Source: Kangiella sp. (GTDB lineage Bacteria > Pseudomonadota > Gammaproteobacteria > Enterobacterales > Kangiellaceae). Taken from it: a stretch of DNA of 5,713 bases. Shown here one piece after another: positions 1 through 5,713 of this stretch. Under the pieces are notes generated by a model. The model made no database searches, was not told the DNA's origin, and saw nothing but the letters and a program-made list of their open reading frames with translations. Both the position numbers and the translations under genes were made by a program. How positions within the stretch are numbered: position 1 is the stretch's first letter; each line of letters begins with the position of its first letter. The stretch covers positions 1 through 5,713 of the forward strand of contig JAPHRL010000277.1 in NCBI GenBank assembly GCA_026195755.1, in the 5' to 3' direction.

Positions 1-1
1 A

Positions 2-1759
2 ATGTTTATTATAGGAGTTAACCTGGAGCTTATTAGTAATTCAATAATAGTAGATTCAGATATTGATGCTCCTTCCAGGCCTTTTGGTGGAATACAGATA
101 GGTGGACAGTCTCATAATGTCGTTATTCAAGGAAATTATATTGATGGTGGCGTGGGTAACGGTATTTGTTTAGGCCATCTCGAATGGATTGAACGAGAGA
201 CCGACACGGCTCCTATAGATGAATATGAAGTGGATGGTGCCTTTGGTTACGGTACCAAAGTGATCATCACTGCTGATGGCTGTATCGGAATCCCAACTCA
301 GCCTACGCCGCCACCTACTGATAATGAAGTAGAACTGATTCCAGCTTCAGGCGGTGAAATTCAGAATTTATCCATTCAATCAAATCAGATTCTAAATATG
401 TCTCTGAACGGAATTGGGGTGTGTCACTTCTTTGATTTATCAGAAAATCCAGACTTTATTGGGCTAGACAATACACAAATAACACACAACATCATTAGTA
501 ATTGCTTAAGAGGAGAGTTCGAGAAGTTGCCAATGGAACAAATGATGTTCAAAGCCATAGGTGGCATTGCACTGGCTTCATGTGATTTATTGGATATTTC
601 CAATAATAAAATATTTGGTAATGCTCAGTCAGTTGAAGTTTCGAATTGTGGTGTGTTCGTATTGCATGGCAGTGGGTTCAAAATAAATGATAATCAGGTT
701 TACAATAATGGTGCCACCCCACAAAACAATGAATACTTTGAGCCTTTCGGTAGAAGAGGAGGGATTGTCATAGGTTGGTGTAACTCTCCTGCCCCGAGCA
801 TCGTAGCTGATAATCCGTTTAGTGGCGTGGAAGCGATTACCACAAGTATGGCACAAGCAATTACACCATCTGGTTATACTGCTTTATCCTGCCATCGGAA
901 CTTTGTAGATTCCTCGCATGGACAAGCACTTAAAGTTGTTGCGCTAGGTCCAACCATAATTACCAATAATCGATTCAATGGTGCAGGCCACTCTAATGCG
1001 CTTTTAAGTTACTTCGCATATTTCTTTGTTCTATCTCCCGGAGTAACAAGCTTGTTCTTATTATTAGGTGCTCTAGCAAGTTACAGTATTGTTGATAGAG
1101 ATGATATTAACGCTGATTACTTATTACTGAGTGAACTGTTCATAGCAGCCCTTGGAGGTAGCGCCGTATCAGTCTTTAATTCAGCCTTCGCAGAAGATAT
1201 CTACATGGGTTCGAGCACGACAGATCCAGATGGAGAGATATACAGAGGTGGAGGGGAAACGCTCTTTAATGATAACCAGGTTTCACTGAGAGCCCATAGC
1301 CGCTCCTCAGAGGGCAACATTTCATCGGTAATGGTTAGCAGCTTAGACGACGTCTCATTTGGCAACAATCAGCTTGAATGTGAAAACGATATGCCTTTCG
1401 TTCTAATTAATGGTTTTATCAGCGGTACATCCGTTAGAGTCATAGGTAATCGTTTCCAGGAGTCATTATGGTCTTCGGGTGGCAGTGAAGAGGCTTCATT
1501 AACAAACTTATTGTCTGCTTTCACTTTCTCTTTGGTAATGAATACAACCAGCAATAATCAGGCCACTCACTGTTATTCAATCAATAATGCAGAGTCTTTA
1601 AACTTTCGTGGAACTCCTGATGGCCACACAGTTAATGAAAACAACTTGAGTATAATTAATGAATTATATTCGATTGATAATGGATTTTGTTCATTGATCG
1701 GGGAGTTCGGTGGTAAAAGGGCGTGGGGATCGTACGCTTTTTTAAATAAAGGTTATTAG
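2..1759 (+). CDS. Right-handed parallel beta-helix repeat protein, 5'-partial
   Basis: The frame is open from the left edge to a TAG stop and gives at least 585 residues. The sequence shows an irregular ladder of rungs of the form I/F-x-x-N-x-I/F/V, for example IQGN (residues 42-45), IQSN (125-128), ISNN (199-202) and INDN (228-231), then ITNNRF, FNDNQV, FGNNQL, VIGNRF and NENNL further on. This spacing of asparagines and small hydrophobics is typical of right-handed parallel beta-helix proteins (pectate-lyase-like or phage-tailspike-like folds). A proline-rich stretch near residues 98-105 separates two blocks of rungs, and a strongly hydrophobic segment (about 333-359) interrupts the helix. 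The ATG at position 2 sits inside an apparent rung and has no visible ribosome binding site, so the true start is probably upstream of the window. Such proteins act as adhesins, polysaccharide-binding or -cleaving fibres, or particle decorations; no catalytic residues can be assigned. The position 37 bases before an Ig-like/PASTA gene suggests a surface or fibre component of the same system. The fold is fairly sure, the function unknown. Confidence 0.72.
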   Translation: MFIIGVNLELISNSIIVDSDIDAPSRPFGGIQIGGQSHNVVIQGNYIDGGVGNGICLGHLEWIERETDTAPIDEYEVDGAFGYGTKVIITADGCIGIPTQPTPPPTDNEVELIPASGGEIQNLSIQSNQILNMSLNGIGVCHFFDLSENPDFIGLDNTQITHNIISNCLRGEFEKLPMEQMMFKAIGGIALASCDLLDISNNKIFGNAQSVEVSNCGVFVLHGSGFKINDNQVYNNGATPQNNEYFEPFGRRGGIVIGWCNSPAPSIVADNPFSGVEAITTSMAQAITPSGYTALSCHRNFVDSSHGQALKVVALGPTIITNNRFNGAGHSNALLSYFAYFFVLSPGVTSLFLLLGALASYSIVDRDDINADYLLLSELFIAALGGSAVSVFNSAFAEDIYMGSSTTDPDGEIYRGGGETLFNDNQVSLRAHSRSSEGNISSVMVSSLDDVSFGNNQLECENDMPFVLINGFISGTSVRVIGNRFQESLWSSGGSEEASLTNLLSAFTFSLVMNTTSNNQATHCYSINNAESLNFRGTPDGHTVNENNLSIINELYSIDNGFCSLIGEFGGKRAWGSYAFLNKGY

Positions 1760-1784
1760 CAGCCGAAATTATCGAATTTAAAAC

Positions 1785-1789
1785 AAGGA
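1785..1789 (+). promoter_or_regulatory. Ribosome binding site of the PASTA gene
   Basis: AAGGA lies 7 bases before the ATG at 1797 and only 4 bases before the in-frame GTG at 1794. The spacing favours the ATG as the start. Confidence 0.6.
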
Positions 1790-1796
1790 TATTGTG

Positions 1797-3050
1797 ATGA
1801 ACATAAAGAATCTTAATAAATGCTCTGACGAAATGAGCGAAAGTGCCTCTGCTTTGCCAAACATTGCTCCTATGGCTAGAGTCGCCAATTTTAATACTGG
1901 AGATGTTTTCAGCAAAGCCAAACAGCGACAATTAAAGCGCGAATTAAGCCGCTCAAAGAAGAGGGGTGATAAAAATGGTGCGCAACTCATAGAACATAAG
2001 CTGAGACTTGAGGAAGCACAAAATCGATATATCGTTACTCAAAAGCAGCGAGAAGAAATAACCCCAGTAACCGCTGAAGAAAATCAAGTTGTTATTCAAG
2101 GCCGGGTGACATTAAAAGGGATTGGGATTGGTGTTGACTGCCATCTTGTCAGTCTGGTTAACGAAAAAGGAACCCTTTTACAAAAAGCTACGACCAATAA
2201 ATCAGGAAGCTTTACCTTGGTTGATGAATCAGGTTCGGCTTATGCCATAAAGGTTTCAAATAAGGAAGGAAAAGTTCTTTATCAAAACTCAGAGCTTGGC
2301 CTATCTCAAGAGAGACCAAAAATTTACATGGAAATTGAGCTGTCTGAACTTGAGCAAGACTGTGATATTAAAGATCCCCCTCAAGAAGATCCAAAAAAGA
2401 AAGTCTCTGTACCGGACTTGATCGGCTCTGAACAAGCTGCAGCCCAGAAATTGCTTGCTACCCGAAAGCTTCGTCTTGAGGTTGTTGGTACCGTTACGAC
2501 AACTCAACATATTGACAAGATAGCTAAGCAAGAGCCCGCAGCAAAATCTAAAGTCGAAGCAAGAAGTGTGATAAAAGCCTGGATTGGTGAAAAGCGAAAA
2601 GACATAAAGACCGTTGATGATTTTGTTGGAAAATCTATAAATGCGACTGGCAAAGTGATTGATAGTAATCAACAGTATTCTCTGGATAAAGTTGATTTTG
2701 ACAAGTCCGGTGAGTCGGGCAAAGTTGTGTCACAAATTCCAGCACCTGGTGAGCCATTAACAAGCCACACTGTCATTAGACTTAAAATCGGAGTGGGTGA
2801 TGATAAAAAAGACCTATCTACAGCACTCTTTATTCTGAAACGGGATAAAGAATTCCAAACCTTGAATATCACTCAGGGTAAATTATCTAAAGTGTTGAAG
2901 GATAAAAAAGTGGAAGGCTTGACTGATTTAAGAAAGCTTTCAAGAGCAAGCATGAAGAGTCTGACAACCACCTTCGGTCTTAAGGGCATTGATGAAGCCA
3001 GAACTCTAAAGGCCATATTGGTTGATGTTACTAACCAATTAAAAGGTTAG
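1797..3050 (+). CDS. Ig-like/PASTA repeat protein with helix-hairpin-helix-like C-terminus
   Basis: This is a 417-residue protein with no signal peptide or membrane segment. The N-terminal part (about 38-90) is highly charged and helical, rich in K, R, E and Q, and may form a coiled coil. Residues 98-165 (VVIQGRVTLKG through GKVLYQ) look like a carboxypeptidase-regulatory or transthyretin-like Ig fold, with the usual V-x-G-x-V start and N-K-S-G-S-F-T-L turn. Residues 203-265 are a PASTA repeat: VPDLIG, then A-A-A-Q-K-L-L, then K-Q-E-P-A-A-K-S-K-V. Residues 272-334 form a second, more divergent one: D-D-F-V-G-K-S, then V-V-S-Q-I-P-A-P-G-E. The last 80 residues are helical; a stretch near 370-410 with V-E-G-L-T-D-L and F-G-L-K-G-I-D-E-A resembles helix-hairpin-helix modules. 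PASTA domains usually bind peptidoglycan fragments as extracellular parts of Ser/Thr kinases and penicillin-binding proteins; here no kinase or transpeptidase is attached. The ATG at 1797 is preferred over GTG at 1794 because of its ribosome-binding-site spacing. The gene ends 15 bases before the DUF4157 gene, so the two are probably co-transcribed. A role as particle spike, adaptor or cargo-associated factor is inference. Confidence 0.85.
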   Translation: MNIKNLNKCSDEMSESASALPNIAPMARVANFNTGDVFSKAKQRQLKRELSRSKKRGDKNGAQLIEHKLRLEEAQNRYIVTQKQREEITPVTAEENQVVIQGRVTLKGIGIGVDCHLVSLVNEKGTLLQKATTNKSGSFTLVDESGSAYAIKVSNKEGKVLYQNSELGLSQERPKIYMEIELSELEQDCDIKDPPQEDPKKKVSVPDLIGSEQAAAQKLLATRKLRLEVVGTVTTTQHIDKIAKQEPAAKSKVEARSVIKAWIGEKRKDIKTVDDFVGKSINATGKVIDSNQQYSLDKVDFDKSGESGKVVSQIPAPGEPLTSHTVIRLKIGVGDDKKDLSTALFILKRDKEFQTLNITQGKLSKVLKDKKVEGLTDLRKLSRASMKSLTTTFGLKGIDEARTLKAILVDVTNQLKG

Positions 3051-3052
3051 TA
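3029..3052 (+). repeat. Perfect 8-bp inverted repeat over the PASTA-gene stop codon
   Basis: TACTAACC (3029-3036) and GGTTAGTA (3045-3052) are exact reverse complements around an 8-base A/T loop. The right arm contains the TAG stop of the upstream gene and ends two bases before the weak ribosome binding site of the next gene. There is no T-run after it, so it does not look like an intrinsic terminator. It could tie translation of the DUF4157 gene to passage of ribosomes through the end of the PASTA gene. Confidence 0.45.
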
Positions 3053-3054
3053 CT

Positions 3055-3059
3055 CAGGT
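3055..3059 (+). promoter_or_regulatory. Weak ribosome binding site of the DUF4157 gene
   Basis: CAGGT lies about 6 bases before the ATG at 3066 and is the only purine-rich element in the 15-base gap. It matches the anti-Shine-Dalgarno sequence weakly, which fits translational coupling to the upstream gene. The next in-frame ATG (3120) has no better site. Confidence 0.4.
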
Positions 3060-3065
3060 ATCCCA

Positions 3066-5713
3066 ATGGCTCAGCTCAAGCACCCGCACAAACCAGCAAA
3101 AGCATCGCCTAAAAAAGCAATGCCTTTGCAAAAAAAGTTGAGTGTAAACCCAGCGAATGATCGCTATGAGCGCGAAGCTGATGCTGTTGCAGATAAGGTA
3201 ACAGCTCAGAGGGGCTCGCTTCCAACGGCTGCTCCGCCCACAATATCACGATTGTCTCAACCAGGGGCACAAAGAGCGCCAAGCGGTAACAATCCCAGCG
3301 CTAAAAGTAAGAGCATAAAAACCACCAAAGTCGAAGATGACGAAAAGGATAAAAACAAAAAAACCGTTCAGCGTCGTGCTGACGGTGTTTCAACCGCAAC
3401 ACAGTCCACCGAGTCTTCTATCAACCGTATGCGCGTAGCAGGTGGTTCTCCCTTATCACCTAATACCAAATCTTACATGGAACCAAGATTTGGCAGAAGC
3501 TTGAATAATGTTCGTGTTCATACAGGTGCGCAAGCTAATAACGCTGCAAAGTCTGTCGGAGCTCGAGCTTTTACTGTAGGCCAAGATATCTTTTTTGGAA
3601 AAGGTCAATATCAACCTGATGCACCTCACGGACAACATCTGCTTGCTCACGAATTAACCCACACAGTCCAACAACAAGGTATTGCTGGTACAGGCCAGGC
3701 AAAAACCATACAAAGAGAAGGTGATGATGATCCTGAAATAGAAGAACCGGGATTGACGCATGCTGCTCGACGTTCTGTGGGAAGTATTGAGCTCAATGAA
3801 GGTGCAGGAGGTGTTCTCAATATTCCCACCTTAGAAATACCTACCATTAAACGGGGAATTAAAGGTGCCAGCGACCATCCTTTAGCTCCTGGTGTTCCAG
3901 CGGAAGGTAAAAACTCAATAACGTCAGGGCAAGCTTTCGTGTTTAAGGGAAGAACTGACAGGGGAAGCACTACAGCAAGACAACGCTGGTTAAATGATGC
4001 AGATACAGAAATAAAGCCCAGGCTGCAAGATGTCATCCCTAATAAGGTGCTTAACTGGGAAGAAGGTGCTGAAATTGATGGTAAAAAATACGTTAGGTTA
4101 AATTCTAGGAGTGCTTCTAGCTCAAGCATGATCATTCCAGGAACTGTCCAAGAGCTGGCGAATCATGAGTTGTTTAAGCTACCCACTTGGGATCGCGATG
4201 GTCAGATTAATTTTATGGATGTCGATCACTCTCTCGAATTGCAGCTTGGTGGTAAAGATGACTTCGATAACTTCTGGCTGCTCGACCAAAGCACTAATCG
4301 CAGCTCCGGAAGTAAAATAGCCAGTAGGTTTCGCAGTAGCGTGGATGACTTATTAGAAAGTGCGGATGATGCCGATTTCTGGCGCGGCTCAAATACCAGT
4401 AAAAGGCCAAGTTATGAAACCATAAAGGCGGGTGAAAATAGTTGGACCATAAACTTTGCCGGATTTTCAAATCTTCAGGTCAGGCGGCAGAATACTAACG
4501 CGTATTGGACCCAACAAGAGATTAAAGATGGCGATCATCTGGAGCACCTTAAAGCATTAACCGAGCAAGAAGTGGTCAGCGAAGGTTTGGTTTTTGTTCA
4601 AGGCCAGGTTCCCAACTTTGTCAGCATATTTTCTAGCCCAACTGGCGGTTGGAGAAAACGATTGGAAAGACAGGGTGACGTGTGGCAAGCAGCAAATGGA
4701 CGTGATTTAAATGACTTCTATAAGGGATTCAACTTAGAAACAATCGACTACCGTTTGCCCACATCTGGAGCGGGTGGAGAAGAATTAGGTTCATTGACAG
4801 GTGAGATATTCAGAACATCTGATGGTGAACAATTTTTGCGGGCGGAGCGCTTCTCGTTAAAGATAATACACGCTCCACACTTCGGTTTTGGAGGCTATGT
4901 TGATCAAACAGAAATGCGGCGAGCGATTCGAGCCATTGAAGGACATGTCACCAATGCCAGCCCAGTAACCTTTACCGAAGCAGGCATATCACCTTCCGGT
5001 GAACTCTTTGCCAATGGTGAAATTACTGCCACCAAAGCATTGTTCCCTAATCTGAACATCCCTATTCGCATCCGTGGCAGTGATATATTTATAGAATTCC
5101 CCATCCCAACCGATAGGCTTAATTTCGGCCCAGTAAGTGTGACCGAGGCATCGATTGCGATGGGGGTCGGAGAGAATGGCATTTTCCTTGAGGGGGGCGC
5201 GCAGCTCGAAGTGGCACAGGTTGGCTCCGGAAACATTCGTGCACGGGTTGAAGACGGTAACACTATTTTCAATGGTACCTTCGATGTCGATATGGACTTT
5301 TTAAACCCTGCTCAAGCCGAAATGACCTATAACTACAATCAGGACGAGCTTACTGTAAGTCTAACGGCCGGAGTAGAGGAGGGTAGATTACCAGGAGTCG
5401 AATCTGGACAAGTCACCGTCACAATCTCCCGAGAAGGTGTTGATGTGGGTGGAGAGCTTCAGTTGGCAGGCCCACTCAGTGGAACAGTCATTACCGTCGA
5501 TTACAGCGAGGAAAATGGGCTAGTTATTGGCGCAGAAAACATCCCGCTACCTGTAGAAAATGTACCTGGCGTTACTTCTGCAACAGCTTCTTTATTCGCC
5601 CGAAAAAATCCTGAAACAAATGAATGGGTTTTTGGAGGAAGTGGTACCGCTGTTTTAGGTATTGCTGGCGCGACCGGTGAAATTACCATTGGTGTAGAAG
5701 GCGACCAGATAAT
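3066..5713 (+). CDS. DUF4157 (eCIS core domain) multi-domain protein with HNH-like module, 3'-partial
   Basis: An open frame of 882 codons runs off the right edge. The N-terminus is lysine-rich without a signal peptide, followed by the conserved D-R-Y-E-R-E-A-D-A-V-A motif (32-42) that precedes most DUF4157 domains. A charged low-complexity linker (about 72-105) leads to VQRR. The DUF4157 core spans about 128-204: LSP, MEPRFG, VRVHTG, ARAFTVG, FGKGQY, then HELTH (195-199) and QQQ, ending a gluzincin-like zinc motif with both histidines and the glutamate present. The typical IQRE tail follows at 215-218. Residues 373-419 carry an HNH-endonuclease-like motif with D387-H388, GG, N402, LLD, N411 and SSGS. 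From about 562 onward the sequence is beta-rich, with alternating hydrophobics and many G-x-L/V-x-V/I turns, without a recognised family. DUF4157 is strongly associated with extracellular contractile injection systems and their cargo; the sure part is the domain, the inferred part is that this is a delivered toxin. The start at 3066 is chosen over 3120 because it keeps the basic leader and has the only ribosome-binding-like site. No immunity gene is visible, but the downstream side is cut off. Confidence 0.9.
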   Translation, partial: MAQLKHPHKPAKASPKKAMPLQKKLSVNPANDRYEREADAVADKVTAQRGSLPTAAPPTISRLSQPGAQRAPSGNNPSAKSKSIKTTKVEDDEKDKNKKTVQRRADGVSTATQSTESSINRMRVAGGSPLSPNTKSYMEPRFGRSLNNVRVHTGAQANNAAKSVGARAFTVGQDIFFGKGQYQPDAPHGQHLLAHELTHTVQQQGIAGTGQAKTIQREGDDDPEIEEPGLTHAARRSVGSIELNEGAGGVLNIPTLEIPTIKRGIKGASDHPLAPGVPAEGKNSITSGQAFVFKGRTDRGSTTARQRWLNDADTEIKPRLQDVIPNKVLNWEEGAEIDGKKYVRLNSRSASSSSMIIPGTVQELANHELFKLPTWDRDGQINFMDVDHSLELQLGGKDDFDNFWLLDQSTNRSSGSKIASRFRSSVDDLLESADDADFWRGSNTSKRPSYETIKAGENSWTINFAGFSNLQVRRQNTNAYWTQQEIKDGDHLEHLKALTEQEVVSEGLVFVQGQVPNFVSIFSSPTGGWRKRLERQGDVWQAANGRDLNDFYKGFNLETIDYRLPTSGAGGEELGSLTGEIFRTSDGEQFLRAERFSLKIIHAPHFGFGGYVDQTEMRRAIRAIEGHVTNASPVTFTEAGISPSGELFANGEITATKALFPNLNIPIRIRGSDIFIEFPIPTDRLNFGPVSVTEASIAMGVGENGIFLEGGAQLEVAQVGSGNIRARVEDGNTIFNGTFDVDMDFLNPAQAEMTYNYNQDELTVSLTAGVEEGRLPGVESGQVTVTISREGVDVGGELQLAGPLSGTVITVDYSEENGLVIGAENIPLPVENVPGVTSATASLFARKNPETNEWVFGGSGTAVLGIAGATGEITIGVEGDQI
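3345..3386 (-). terminator. Terminator-shaped stem plus T-run on the minus strand, inside the DUF4157 gene
   Basis: On the + strand ACCGTTCAGC (3363-3372) and GCTGACGGT (3378-3386) pair over 9 bp with one bulged T and a 5-base loop. Immediately left are seven A residues (3357-3363), one C and five more A residues. Read on the minus strand this is a GC-containing stem followed by a T-rich tract, the layout of a Rho-independent terminator for antisense transcripts. The A-run also encodes the lysine-rich linker, so the arrangement may be a by-product of codons. Confidence 0.3.
3447..3680 (+). other. DUF4157 / eCIS core domain with HELTH motif
   Basis: Domain within the 3' gene, residues 128-205. 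The conserved blocks occur in the family order: L-S-P, M-E-P-R-F-G, V-R-V-H-T, A-R-A-F-T-V-G, I-F-F-G-K-G-Q-Y, L-L-A-H-E-L-T-H and Q-Q-Q. H195, E196 and H199 form an intact HExxH zinc-binding and catalytic pair, so the domain is not obviously inactivated. Whether this family really cleaves peptides is not shown by sequence; self-processing of the cargo is one possibility. Confidence 0.92.
4182..4322 (+). other. HNH-endonuclease-like motif within the DUF4157 protein
   Basis: Residues 373-419 start with P-T-W-D-R-D-G, then V-D-H-S-L-E-L-Q-L-G-G, then D-N-F-W-L-L-D and N-R-S-S-G-S-K-I. The layout D-H, about 13 residues, N, eight residues, N matches the beta-beta-alpha-metal core of HNH nucleases: H388 as general base, N402 as the central N and N411 at the last position, an H-N-N variant. 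The Cys pairs of zinc-stabilised HNH proteins are absent. About 60 residues before it (about 316-372) appear to form the front of the same module. DNA or RNA cleavage is inferred from the motif only. Confidence 0.65.
4749..5713 (+). other. Beta-rich C-terminal region, unassigned and open-ended
   Basis: Residues 562-882 are dominated by short alternating strands separated by G, N and D turns, for example S-L-T-G-E-I-F, S-G-E-L-F-A-N-G-E-I, G-I-F-L-E-G-G-A-Q-L-E-V, and later V-G-G-E-L-Q-L-A-G-P-L. Segments of about 20-40 residues with a similar G-x-L-x-V rhythm suggest degenerate beta repeats, a solenoid or elongated sheet. There is one short helical patch (T-E-M-R-R-A-I-R-A-I-E). Cysteine is absent. 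No family is recognised; the region may be a binding, translocation or scaffold part of the cargo. Confidence 0.5.

Noticed and set aside
1767..1780. Short AAATT/AATTT inverted repeat between the first two genes
   Set aside because: Only 5 A/T pairs with no T-run, too weak for a terminator or operator; likely chance in an A/T-rich gap.
1794..1796. GTG as start of the PASTA gene
   Set aside because: Only 4 bases from AAGGA; the ATG directly after it has better spacing and is the stronger start codon.
2301..2672. Minus-strand open frame of 123 codons
   Set aside because: Opposite the PASTA repeats, whose motifs are clear on the + strand; the product is F- and C-rich with no known pattern.
3120..3122. 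Internal ATG as start of the DUF4157 gene
   Set aside because: No ribosome binding site ahead of it; starting here would drop the basic leader, and the ATG at 3066 fits the 15-base gap to the upstream gene.
3647..4135. Minus-strand open frame of 162 codons
   Set aside because: It lies wholly within the well-supported DUF4157 gene on the other strand; the protein has no recognisable motif and no clear ribosome binding site.
4904..5272. Minus-strand open frame of 122 codons
   Set aside because: Shadow of the beta-rich region of the DUF4157 gene; its S/P/A-rich composition is what the reverse frame of this coding sequence would give.

Overview
The window carries three genes, all on the + strand and tightly spaced (37 and 15 bases between them). 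They read as one transcription unit: (1) the 3' part of a right-handed parallel beta-helix protein, (2) a soluble protein with an Ig-like domain, two PASTA repeats and a helix-hairpin-helix-like tail, and (3) the first 882 codons of a large DUF4157 (eCIS core domain) protein that runs off the right edge. There is no tRNA, rRNA, CRISPR array, insertion sequence or gene-free stretch above 40 bases.

DUF4157 is the domain most characteristic of proteins encoded in or beside extracellular contractile injection systems (eCIS, phage-tail-like particles that deliver cargo proteins). The third gene has the whole signature: an N-terminal D-x-Y-E-x-E-A-D-x-V-A motif, a charged linker, the ME-P-R-F-G / V-R-V-H-T core and a zinc-metallopeptidase-like HELTH followed by Q-Q-Q. 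About 190 residues further on is a clear HNH-nuclease-like motif (D-H, then N, then N-x-S-S-G-S), and after that more than 320 residues of beta-rich sequence. The most interesting reading is that this gene encodes a multi-domain eCIS-type cargo or toxin joining a protease-like core to a nuclease-like module. The two upstream genes would then be structural or accessory proteins of the same particle or loading apparatus. No sheath, tube, baseplate or AAA+ ATPase gene lies within the window, so the eCIS link rests on DUF4157 and general context.

The organism cannot be named. Moderate-to-low GC, AAGGA-type ribosome binding sites and the gene families fit an environmental Gram-negative bacterium, possibly a gammaproteobacterium, but this is a weak inference. 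The two downstream proteins have no N-terminal signal peptide, which suits proteins packaged in the cytoplasm and released with a particle rather than exported by Sec.

Two small nucleic-acid structures stand out. A perfect 8-bp hairpin covers the stop codon of the PASTA gene, just ahead of the weak ribosome binding site of the DUF4157 gene. A stem followed by a T-rich run, reading as an intrinsic terminator on the minus strand, lies inside the DUF4157 gene.
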